Shown: piece by piece, positions 17,141-24,438 of the stretch | Layout: every line of letters starts with the position of its first letter | Position numbering within the stretch: position 1 is the first letter of the stretch | Source of the DNA: an uncultured Granulosicoccaceae bacterium | GTDB taxonomy: Bacteria > Pseudomonadota > Gammaproteobacteria > Granulosicoccales > Granulosicoccaceae | Assembly: GCA_938035525.1 (NCBI GenBank) | Contig: CALHOI010000095.1 | Location: 1 to 35,546 of the forward strand | Direction of reading: 5' to 3' | DNA length: 35,546 nucleotides | Made by a program: the position numbers and the translations under genes | Notes under the pieces: generated by a model | Told to the model about the DNA's origin: nothing | Database searches by the model: none | Seen by the model: the letters and a program-made list of their open reading frames with translations, nothing else

Positions 17141-18383
17141 TGATGCCAGTCGTGCCCAGTGGCATGCTAGCCTCTATCGTGCTGCCAATCATGTCTGCTG
17201 TTGCTGCCGACAGGGTCCACCCCAGGTGACCATGACCCGTGTTGTAGAAAACCCCACTCTGCTTGCCCGCTCCAACCCGCGGCATCATGTTTGGCATCAT
17301 TGGCCGCAAGCCCGCCCAGGGGATAACCTTATCGGTATTAACCTCAGGGAAAAGATGTCGACACCATTGCGTCAACGGCCGAATACGATCATCGCGAATG
17401 TCGTAGTTGACACCATTAAATTCGGCAGTGCCTGCCAATCGAAAACGATTCTCACCCAAACGACTGGTGACAATTTTTGCGTCATCATCAAGCAAGCTAA
17501 CCCACGGTGCGGCGGCTTGGCTGGCAGCATCTTCCAGTTCTACTGTTATGGAATACCCTTTGACCGGGTATATGTTCACACGATCACCTAACTGGCTGGC
17601 AAAACGGCGGCTCTCTATTCCGGCACAAACAACAACGCCATCAAAGTCGCTGTGTCCGGCGTTGTCAACGCCGTTTTCTTTATAGCTGACACTGACCCCA
17701 TTACCATGATGTGCAAGCTCACCAACGGCTGCATCAAACACAAACTGCACGCCTAATTTTTCACACGCACTGGCAAGCCCACGTGTGTATTTATGTATGT
17801 CGCCCGTGGAGTCTGATTCGGTATAAAAGCCGCCATAAAATTCACCCACCAACGCAGGCTCAATGGTTTTCATTTCATCACTGCTAACTGACACACGATC
17901 GAGACCGCCTGCCTTTAGTAGTTCGTTGACTTTGCTCGCATGATCAAACCCATGCTTGTCGGCGTAGATATGCAAAATGCCGCGTTCTTCCAGATTGAAA
18001 TCAATTTGTTCTTTTTCGGCCCAGGCAAACAAGTGTTCGCGAGCGGCAACCGCAAGCCGAACGGTTTCTACTGTGTTCTGTTCGTACTTTGGAATATTAC
18101 TGACAAATTCTGCCATCCAGGAATACTTATGCCAGTCGGGCATCGGATTAACCAACAAGGGTGCATCCTTTTTCAGCATCCACTTTATGCCTTTTAGAAT
18201 AGTGGATGCCTGCGTCCAGACTTCAGCGTTAGAGGCAGACAACTGCCCACCATTAGCAAACGATGTTTGCATAGCAGCATATCGATGCTTGTCGAATACA
18301 GTGACCGAATAACCTCGGTTAGCTAATGCATAAGCGGTGGTAACGCCAGTGATACCGGCGCCAATAACGGCGATGTGCTTCAT
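17124..18383 (-). CDS. dadA: DadA-like FAD-dependent D-amino acid dehydrogenase (possibly glycine-active)
   Basis: It belongs to the DAO superfamily. DadA oxidises D-amino acids to 2-oxo acids and ammonia and passes electrons to the respiratory chain. From the ATG at 18383 (AAGGA about 10 bases upstream) it has 419 residues. The FAD site is V-I-G-A-G-I-T-G at once after the start. Also visible are the A-N-G-G-Q-L-S-A-S-N-A-E motif near 50, the P-V-K-G-Y-S-I-T strand, and the final G-H-G-H-L-G-W-T-L-S-A flavin motif. A tandem glycine riboswitch lies in its leader, so glycine is the likely inducer and perhaps a substrate. Its 3' end overlaps the convergent SDR gene by 17 bp. Confidence 0.93.
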   Translation of the reverse strand: MKHIAVIGAGITGVTTAYALANRGYSVTVFDKHRYAAMQTSFANGGQLSASNAEVWTQASTILKGIKWMLKKDAPLLVNPMPDWHKYSWMAEFVSNIPKYEQNTVETVRLAVAAREHLFAWAEKEQIDFNLEERGILHIYADKHGFDHASKVNELLKAGGLDRVSVSSDEMKTIEPALVGEFYGGFYTESDSTGDIHKYTRGLASACEKLGVQFVFDAAVGELAHHGNGVSVSYKENGVDNAGHSDFDGVVVCAGIESRRFASQLGDRVNIYPVKGYSITVELEDAASQAAAPWVSLLDDDAKIVTSRLGENRFRLAGTAEFNGVNYDIRDDRIRPLTQWCRHLFPEVNTDKVIPWAGLRPMMPNMMPRVGAGKQSGVFYNTGHGHLGWTLSAATADMIGSTIEASMPLGTTGITSVAA

Positions 18384-18454
18384 GAGTCCAGGTTCCTTCA
18401 ACAGATTAACAGTAATACGACGCACGGGCTTTTGCCTGTGACGACGTTGCTATC

Positions 18455-18680
18455 CCATCTGTCTTGGAACCTGAGAGCTTGGGCATTGATGTGAACACAT
18501 CAACACTTACCCCTTCGGTGTGCAGCAACCCAATGCTGCATCTCTCCAGAAGTCTACGACGATCAGTGGTCCGTTTGCCTGAGAGTTTCCTGGGCGTTGC
18601 TCCTTCGGCGTTCTACTTACCTGCTACCTATTACTGCTTTAGGACAGGCTGTAGATCTCTCCCACTGTTCGACGACGGTA
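18455..18680 (-). ncRNA. Tandem glycine riboswitch in the leader of the dadA-like gene
   Basis: Two glycine aptamers are readable on the minus strand. Aptamer 1 (18564-18667) is closed by CAGTGG and CCACTG ends and contains GGGAGAGA, CGCCGAAGGAGCAA and CTCTCAGGCAAA. Aptamer 2 (about 18458-18550) contains GGAGAGATGC, CACCGAAGGGGTAA and CTCTCAGG. These match the conserved cores of the class, and the short linker is typical of the cooperative tandem form. The coding start is about 70 bases downstream. A GGCAAAAGCC hairpin (about 18425-18442) lies between, with no U-run, so control may act on translation. Confidence 0.95.
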
Positions 18681-18819
18681 TAACGTACTAACCGTAGCGA
18701 CACGCCTATGTTGCATGAATAGCCAGCATGACGCAACCGCTCTGTGACTCATAGCAGCACCAATTAGCGGCGTTATGCACAGCCAATTTCAAAGATGGTT
18801 TGGCACCAGCTTCAAGAAA

Positions 18820-18990
18820 TCAGCCGGTTTTGGTGACTTTTTGTTTGATTTGACCAAATATTGAGTGACCGTTGGCATCTTGCATGTCAATGGTTGCCGT
18901 GTCACCGATTTGCATGAACGGGGTGCTGGGTTTACCGCAGTAACCGCGGATTCCACTACCAAGTGCAACCATGGGATCAATGCCAAACAT
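18820..18990 (-). pseudogene. C-terminal remnant of a fumarylacetoacetate hydrolase-family gene
   Basis: The 56-codon minus-strand frame reads G-K-P-S-T-P-F-M-Q-I-G-D-T and then I-D-M-Q-D-A-N-G-H-S-I-F-G-Q-I. This is the C-terminal end of FAH-family hydrolases, which cleave 2,4-diketo acids. Everything upstream (usually 170 or more residues, with the metal ligands) is gone, and the match stops near 18950, right before the flank of the HNH gene. An ATG happens to lie at 18990, but no ribosome binding site is evident. I take it as decayed DNA left by a deletion or insertion. Confidence 0.8.
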
Positions 18991-19004
18991 TACAACTGTA
19001 TTTA

Positions 19005-19031
19005 TTTATAGCTTTTTTGTTGTGCTATAAA
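19005..19031. promoter_or_regulatory. Inverted repeat before the HNH gene
   Basis: TTTATAGC (19005-19012) and GCTATAAA (19024-19031) are perfect 8-bp inverted arms with an 11-base spacer. The stretch ends 33 bp before the HNH gene start and lies where the FAH remnant breaks off. It could be an operator, a hairpin or a trace of insertion. Confidence 0.35.
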
Positions 19032-19064
19032 ATCAAGCTTGATACATTGAATTAACACTAATCA

Positions 19065-20843
19065 ATGGGCCGCGTCATGGATGATTCGCACAACAGCAAA
19101 CCGGAAAACCTGGGCCGCAATATTCGGCTGGCACTAAGCTGTATCGAAGGTAAGCCTTTACCTGTTAAAGGCCCTGCACTACCCGCAAATGAAGCCGCCA
19201 TACGCACACGGCTTAAAGCGCTTTCACAAGATATCACTTCTCATCAAGCCGATTTGCTCGACCTATTAGTTCGGTTCGATGATCTGCAAGGTTGGTCAAC
19301 ATCAGGTGCCAGTCATTGCGCTGCCTGGATGAACCAGGAAATCGGCATCAGCATCAAGTTGGGATGGGAGTACTTACGGGTTGGCCGTAAACTCAATGAA
19401 CTACCCACGCTAAAAGCGCTGTTTAGAGCAGGCAAAATCTCGTGGTCCAAAGTTCGCCTTATAACCCGAGTTGCCAACGCCGACAACGAGTCACTGCTGT
19501 GCCACGCAGCGCTTGACGCTTCAGTATCCGATGTCAAACGAATTTGCGATGGATATAAATGGAACGACGATGCAAATGACACAGAAGCCAATCATCGCGC
19601 ACTGCAACAGTGGGAATCACGGTCTCTCACTTGGAATGAAACCAGCAATGGCAGCACTCGCATTCAAATAACCTTACCACCAGAGATTGCACAAGCCTTT
19701 TTAAACAGTGTGGAACACAGCCTCAGTCAATTTGAAAGCCAATTTGAAAGCCAATTTGAAAGCCGCTTTGAAAACCAAGCAGAAAACCAACCAAAAAACC
19801 AACCGAATCACACCTTCAATACTCATATGGCGCAACGCCGCGCTGACGCTGCGGTACACATGGCCGAGGCAAGTTTGCAAGCCGCAGGCAAAGACACAGC
19901 AATCGCCGATCGGTATCAAGTCATCGTTTCAGTTGATAAAGCCGAACTAACAAAGCCAACACCACATGGCAAGCGCGCCACAATTAACGGCGCTACGGGA
20001 AATGCCGCTGCACTATCAAAAGATAAAGCCAGGCGCCTTGCCTGTGATTGCAGTATTTCAACCATAAGCAAAATAAACGGTGAACCAGTGAATATTGGAC
20101 GCAAGTCAAGAATCTGGCCGGCCGCTATGGCTCGGGCTATTAAAGAACGAGATCAACACTGCGTGTGGCCAGGCTGCACACAATCAAGGCATCTGCATAT
20201 TCATCACATAAAGCATTGGGCTGACGGTGGGTCAACATCGGTTGATAACGGCGCTTGCTTGTGTGCACACCACCACACGCTCGTGCATGAAGGCGGTTTT
20301 ACTCTGCAAAACACAGACAACGATCATCATCATCAACACGCCCAGTTTAAACAGCAACAACTTAAAGACGATCTTAGTCTGTTTGAGTTCGAACAAGCCT
20401 TACGCAATAACAAACGCTCATTCGAACAGGTTAGAAAACTGTTACCCACTCGATACCGGTTTAATATTATGGTGGCGACTAAGCGAGGTGGTAAAGCTAA
20501 ACACGAATCTTATGATGCTGACTCTACACGTATTGACTCTACACATATTGACTCTACACGTATTGACTCTGCGCCCATCGACTCCCGGCAGTTAACCCCC
20601 AGCCCAACTTATTGCGCAGAAAAAAGCACAAAACAAAGCACACAATGCAGGGAATCAAGTGCTGCCTATCAAGCTACACCACCGTCAGAAATTAACGAAC
20701 TTGCCGGTGTACAACAATTTCCACCCGGCGATTACGTTCTCGACCGGCGCGGGTCTCATTGCTATCAATGGGCTGTGTTTCTCCGAACGCCTCAGCCTTC
20801 AAACGATTTGCGTCCACACCGTTCTCACTCAGGTATTGTGTAA
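19065..20843 (+). CDS. DUF222 / HNH endonuclease-like protein (13E12 type)
   Basis: The 592-residue protein has the DUF222 N-terminal helical domain (about 40-350) followed by an HNH nuclease domain. HNH residues are Cys366 and Cys371, His380/His381, Asn395 and His403/His404, within H-I-H-H-I-K-H-W-A-D-G-G and L-C-A-H-H-H-T-L-V-H. A repeated Q-F-E-S tract sits at about 222-245, and a second repeat, D-S-T-R-I, at about 486-505, in a C-terminal tail outside any known domain. The last 50 residues are antisense to the OmpA-like gene. No ribosome binding site precedes either ATG (19065 or 19077). Such genes are often multicopy and horizontally spread. The cellular target is not known. Confidence 0.85.
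   Translation: MGRVMDDSHNSKPENLGRNIRLALSCIEGKPLPVKGPALPANEAAIRTRLKALSQDITSHQADLLDLLVRFDDLQGWSTSGASHCAAWMNQEIGISIKLGWEYLRVGRKLNELPTLKALFRAGKISWSKVRLITRVANADNESLLCHAALDASVSDVKRICDGYKWNDDANDTEANHRALQQWESRSLTWNETSNGSTRIQITLPPEIAQAFLNSVEHSLSQFESQFESQFESRFENQAENQPKNQPNHTFNTHMAQRRADAAVHMAEASLQAAGKDTAIADRYQVIVSVDKAELTKPTPHGKRATINGATGNAAALSKDKARRLACDCSISTISKINGEPVNIGRKSRIWPAAMARAIKERDQHCVWPGCTQSRHLHIHHIKHWADGGSTSVDNGACLCAHHHTLVHEGGFTLQNTDNDHHHQHAQFKQQQLKDDLSLFEFEQALRNNKRSFEQVRKLLPTRYRFNIMVATKRGGKAKHESYDADSTRIDSTHIDSTRIDSAPIDSRQLTPSPTYCAEKSTKQSTQCRESSAAYQATPPSEINELAGVQQFPPGDYVLDRRGSHCYQWAVFLRTPQPSNDLRPHRSHSGIV
19728..19799 (+). repeat. 12-bp tandem repeat inside the HNH gene
   Basis: Three exact copies of CAATTTGAAAGC (19728-19763) are followed by three decaying copies to 19799. 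They encode Q-F-E-S turning into R-F-E-N, Q-A-E-N and Q-P-K-N. Unit length is a multiple of three, so copy changes keep the frame. Confidence 0.9.
20520..20579 (+). repeat. 15-bp tandem repeat in the tail of the HNH gene
   Basis: Four copies of GACTCTACACGTATT, the second with one change and the fourth diverged, encode D-S-T-R-I or variants. Like the first tract it preserves the reading frame. Confidence 0.9.
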
Positions 20844-21807
20844 CAGCCTTGGCTCGCCTTACCGATAATGCTTGATTATAGGTTTCATCGCCAACACTAT
20901 CTGTATGAGCACTAATCGTGGCATCAACACTTTGGTGTTTTATCAAAATCGTCGCTACAGCATTGAGTTTGTTTTTTGCCTCAGATGTTAACCGAGCCGA
21001 ATCAGTATAAAAATTAACCCCATCCGCAACGCCAGCAAACAAAGCACAGCCCTTACGGTCTACCGATACGCCAGGCCCTGTCACTGGGCACTGATCAGAT
21101 TCATTTAACACACCATCGCCGTCTTTGTCAGGATTGACCACCGCCACGGCTGCAACTGGTGGAACAACGGGTGTTTCGATAATGGGTTCTGGCTCTACAG
21201 CCTTAGCAATAGGCTGCGCCGGTTGCGATTGTCGACCAAAGCGATAAACCAAAGCCAACTGCGAGTAAAACGCATCGCTATCAAATGAAAATACTTCTGC
21301 TCTAATGCCTAGTCCGATTCGGCTGGCATACTCAACACCACCGCCGAATAACACATGAAATTTGTTTTGCTTTTCGTAATCGAAATCGCCGACACCACTG
21401 TTATCCAGAAAACCCATACCCGCTCGGCCAAAAGCCAGCAGTCCATGCCGCGCATGTGATTTTCTGTTTTTACCAAAGTAAAACAGCCCACTGGCACTGG
21501 TGACGTGGTAGTTGATTCGCCCCGATGGTGACAGACCCGCACTGCCCAGATCAGCAGAATGCAATTCAAGTGATATCGCGCGGCTAACATCAACACCCAA
21601 GGTAATTTGTCCACCCGGATTAACCCTGTCATTAACATCGTGAAAAGCGTCACTGGTGTCAGGGTTCAAATGACTCAAACCCAGCCCAAGGCCAACGTAG
21701 GCATGGCGGTTAAAGTCACGTGTACCATGCGTCCACTCGGCGGCCTGCACATTAATGGTCAGAAAAAGTGAAAGCGCAGCCGCGGCAGTTTTGTGCCAGA
21801 AATCCAT
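20692..21807 (-). CDS. OmpA-family outer membrane protein
   Basis: The 371-residue protein carries a Sec signal peptide ending near V-Q-A-A (about residue 23). An 8-strand OmpA-like beta-barrel region follows to about 193, with Y-V-G-L-G-L-G and Y-R-F-G strands. Then comes a Pro/Val-rich linker with a thrombospondin type 3-like calcium motif D-K-D-G-D-G-V, and an OmpA C-terminal domain (about 255-371) that binds peptidoglycan. The DAP-binding pattern S-A-H-T-D-S-V-G and L-S-V-R-R-A-K-A-V is intact, and the end R-N-R-R-V-E-I is canonical. Its 3' end is overlapped by the convergent HNH gene over 152 bp. It likely tethers the outer membrane to the cell wall. Confidence 0.93.
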   Translation of the reverse strand: MDFWHKTAAAALSLFLTINVQAAEWTHGTRDFNRHAYVGLGLGLSHLNPDTSDAFHDVNDRVNPGGQITLGVDVSRAISLELHSADLGSAGLSPSGRINYHVTSASGLFYFGKNRKSHARHGLLAFGRAGMGFLDNSGVGDFDYEKQNKFHVLFGGGVEYASRIGLGIRAEVFSFDSDAFYSQLALVYRFGRQSQPAQPIAKAVEPEPIIETPVVPPVAAVAVVNPDKDGDGVLNESDQCPVTGPGVSVDRKGCALFAGVADGVNFYTDSARLTSEAKNKLNAVATILIKHQSVDATISAHTDSVGDETYNQALSVRRAKAVTQYLSENGVDANRLKAEAFGETQPIDSNETRAGRERNRRVEIVVHRQVR

Positions 21808-22008
21808 GATGTTGATTGTCCGTATTTACCTGAGAAAAGGAGCAAAACTATTAGCCCTGATGGAGAAGCATCAGAAGTGCCAGCCCGCGCTAAAAAGAGC
21901 TTATCCACGGCCCCTTTTTGCCTGTAGGCACTCGATTTGACGCCGTTTCGTGACTAATACGGCGTTTATTGCGCTATCGACTGCCCGCAGGCGTTACTAT
22001 TCAGCACC

Positions 22009-22701
22009 ATGACCAGCTCAAACTTTTCGTTGCAAAACCGCCCATCTATGGTTCAAAAACTTGAAGCTGCGCTAACCCAGCATCAACAGCGCGATCAGGT
22101 TAGTGGGCACGATGCCAGCCACGACATATGGCATGCGCGACGGGTCGATCAGAATGCCAAAGCCATTGCACAGCAAGAGGGTTCCGAGGAGGCAACCGTC
22201 TTAACGGCCGCAGCTTATTTGCATGATTTGGTTAACGTGCCAAAGAATTCGCCCGATCGTCAACGCGCGTCGAGCTTGTCTGCTGAAGCTGCTAAACCTG
22301 TATTGGTGGATCTTCAATTTAACGAACCCACCATCAAGGCTGTACAACATTGCATAGAGGCGCATAGTTTTTCCGCAGGCATCGAACCGCTCACCTTAGA
22401 AGCGCGCATTTTGCAAGATGCTGACAGACTTGAATCACTGGGTGCACTTGGAATTGCCCGCACCTTTTACATTGCGGGAAAAATGGATTCGGATTTATTT
22501 CATGGTGGGGATCCGTTTGCCGCCTCTCGAGCGCTTAACGACAGACAGTACGCAATAGATCACTTTAAACTTAAGCTACTGACCTTGGCTGATACCATGC
22601 AAACTGAAGCCGGACGCGCGATTGCGCAACAACGAACCGACAGCATGCGTGCTTTTCTGGATACGCTAGCTGGCGAACTGGGGTTTGAACAACCGTGGTA
22701 A
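22009..22701 (+). CDS. HD-domain phosphohydrolase (YedJ-like)
   Basis: This is a 230-residue metal-dependent phosphohydrolase. The HD metal ligands are His42 (in D-I-W-H-A-R-R-V), His72-Asp73 (in Y-L-H-D-L-V-N) and Asp137 (in L-Q-D-A-D-R-L-E). A further His near 115 lies in C-I-E-A-H-S-F-S. The layout and length match E. coli YedJ and related proteins, whose substrates are uncertain and may be nucleotides or small phosphates. It stands alone between divergent ompA-like and convergent gpsA. The 201-bp gap to the ompA-like gene holds no other gene I can see. Confidence 0.9.
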   Translation: MTSSNFSLQNRPSMVQKLEAALTQHQQRDQVSGHDASHDIWHARRVDQNAKAIAQQEGSEEATVLTAAAYLHDLVNVPKNSPDRQRASSLSAEAAKPVLVDLQFNEPTIKAVQHCIEAHSFSAGIEPLTLEARILQDADRLESLGALGIARTFYIAGKMDSDLFHGGDPFAASRALNDRQYAIDHFKLKLLTLADTMQTEAGRAIAQQRTDSMRAFLDTLAGELGFEQPW

Positions 22702-22739
22702 TTACTCAGACTGCAACAACGTTTCAAACAGCAACACCG

Positions 22740-23732
22740 CTAGTTTTCCGCACCCGTGCTCCGAGCTAACAATGCTTTAACCGCCTCGCGCGGATCAACG
22801 CCTTCTATCAGCACACGATAAACTTGCTCGATTATGGGTAAATCAACATTGAGCCGTTGAGCCTGTTCGTACACAGCCCGTGATGCCTGCACACCTTCAA
22901 CAACCTGCTGAATTTCTTCTTCGGCTTCGGCTACTGTTTTTCCGGCAGCCAGCGCAAGTCCCATGCGCCGGTTACGCGACTGATTATCAGTGCATGTTAG
23001 CACCAGGTCTCCCATGCCTGCCAGGCCCATAAACGTGTCTGGCTGCGCACCCATTGCCACACCGAACTTGCGCATTTCTCGCAAGCCACGATTGATTAAA
23101 GCCACACGCGCATTAGCACCAAAACCCAATCCATCAGACAAGCCGGCACCAATGGCCAGCACGTTTTTAACCGCACCACCCACTTCAACACCAATGATGT
23201 CTTCGGACGTATAAGCCAGAAACGATGAGCTGGATAAAAAGCCTGCTAGCTTGTCGGCAAACTCGGGTACCGATGCAGCCACGGTGATGGCCGTGGGTAA
23301 ATCCTGCCCTACTTCGGTGGCAAACGTTGGGCCCGATAGCACGGCGTATTGTTTACACTCGGGCAACACTTGGGCAACGACCTGATGCGGCAACATGCCG
23401 GTGGATAATTCTAACCCTTTGGTGGCCCAGCATATCGACAGCTTGCGACCCTTTAGTTTTTCCAGGATGCCCCTGAATGAGTGACTAGGAACAGACACCA
23501 TCACTGTACTGGCATCTTTTAAGGCTGCATCCCAATCGGGTTCTGCAGTTAATGTATCCGGGAATTTAGCTCCCGGTAAATACTGCCTGTTCTCTCCGGC
23601 TTCACGCATCGACTCAATCAGTTTTGAGTTTCTACCCCAGAGCTTAACGTGTGTGCCAGAGCGGGCCATTTGTATGGCCAATGCGGTTCCCCATGAACCT
23701 GAACCCAATACCGTTACCGTGTTGTCTGTCAT
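22740..23732 (-). CDS. gpsA: Glycerol-3-phosphate dehydrogenase [NAD(P)+]
   Basis: GpsA reduces dihydroxyacetone phosphate to sn-glycerol 3-phosphate, the backbone of phospholipids. It is a cytosolic NAD(P)H enzyme. The 330 residues match the family. The dinucleotide motif G-S-G-S-W-G-T-A lies at 10-17. G-P-T-F-A-T-E-V and G-G-A-V-K-N-V with the catalytic Lys follow, and G-A-N-A-R-V-A-L-I-N-R-G-L is intact. It lies 14 bp after the SDR gene and is probably last in the ABC-SDR-gpsA operon. That fits a shared link to lipid or envelope metabolism, but only by position. Confidence 0.98.
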   Translation of the reverse strand: MTDNTVTVLGSGSWGTALAIQMARSGTHVKLWGRNSKLIESMREAGENRQYLPGAKFPDTLTAEPDWDAALKDASTVMVSVPSHSFRGILEKLKGRKLSICWATKGLELSTGMLPHQVVAQVLPECKQYAVLSGPTFATEVGQDLPTAITVAASVPEFADKLAGFLSSSSFLAYTSEDIIGVEVGGAVKNVLAIGAGLSDGLGFGANARVALINRGLREMRKFGVAMGAQPDTFMGLAGMGDLVLTCTDNQSRNRRMGLALAAGKTVAEAEEEIQQVVEGVQASRAVYEQAQRLNVDLPIIEQVYRVLIEGVDPREAVKALLARSTGAEN

Positions 23733-23746
23733 AGCAAAGTGATCCT

Positions 23747-24415
23747 TTAAACTGATCGTTGCTCGCCGTTATCATTAACACCCAGCTTTAGAAAAAACGG
23801 GGCGGCACGTTTCACCCATTGATCAGCTGTTGGTGCGTCCTGAGCCGAAGGTCCAAAGCACGATTGCAACATCTCGGTGTTAATCACACCCGGGTTAACC
23901 GGCACAGCACTTAATCCTTGTGGCAATTCCTGCGCCAAGGCTTGAGTCATGCCTTCTATGGCCCATTTGGTCGCACAATAGGGGGCGACATCTGCCGATA
24001 CTGAGCGTCCCCATCCACTGCTGATATTGGCAATCACACCACTACCCCGGTTTATCATTGATGGCAACACGTGACGAATAACAGAGAACACAGCGGTGAT
24101 ATTAATGGCCATGAGATTTTCAAATTCATCATAAGGGACTTCCCATAAAGGCGCATTTTGATTGATGGTTGCAGCGTTGTTAATAACCAGGTCGGGTACA
24201 CCCCAGTCTTTTTCAAGTGCGCTTATCCATTGCTTTACTGCCGCGTCATCGCATAGGTCGAGGGCAGTCAGGTTTGCCGTTTTTATTTCTTCGGATAATG
24301 TGTCGATTGCATGAATGCTACGCGCACAGCCTGCTACTGAATGGCCTTGCATGGCATAAGCGCGAAGCAGTGCTTCACCTAATCCGCGGCTGACGCCTGT
24401 GATGAGAATATGCAT
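23747..24415 (-). CDS. Short-chain dehydrogenase/reductase
   Basis: This 222-residue SDR has the cofactor motif T-G-V-S-R-G-L-G at 6-13, N-N-A in the middle, and the catalytic Y-C-A-T-K at 146-150. Ser in I-S-S-G-W completes the triad. It is shorter than most SDRs because the C-terminal substrate loop is reduced. It lies 23 bp after the ABC exporter gene and 14 bp before gpsA, so it is probably co-transcribed with them. The substrate is unknown. Confidence 0.9.
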   Translation of the reverse strand: MHILITGVSRGLGEALLRAYAMQGHSVAGCARSIHAIDTLSEEIKTANLTALDLCDDAAVKQWISALEKDWGVPDLVINNAATINQNAPLWEVPYDEFENLMAINITAVFSVIRHVLPSMINRGSGVIANISSGWGRSVSADVAPYCATKWAIEGMTQALAQELPQGLSAVPVNPGVINTEMLQSCFGPSAQDAPTADQWVKRAAPFFLKLGVNDNGEQRSV

Positions 24416-24438
24416 GTATATACTCCATTAAGTTATTG

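Noticed and set aside
19728..20579. CRISPR array from the repeats in the HNH gene
   Set aside because: Units are 12 and 15 bp, directly adjacent without spacers, and lie in an open frame.
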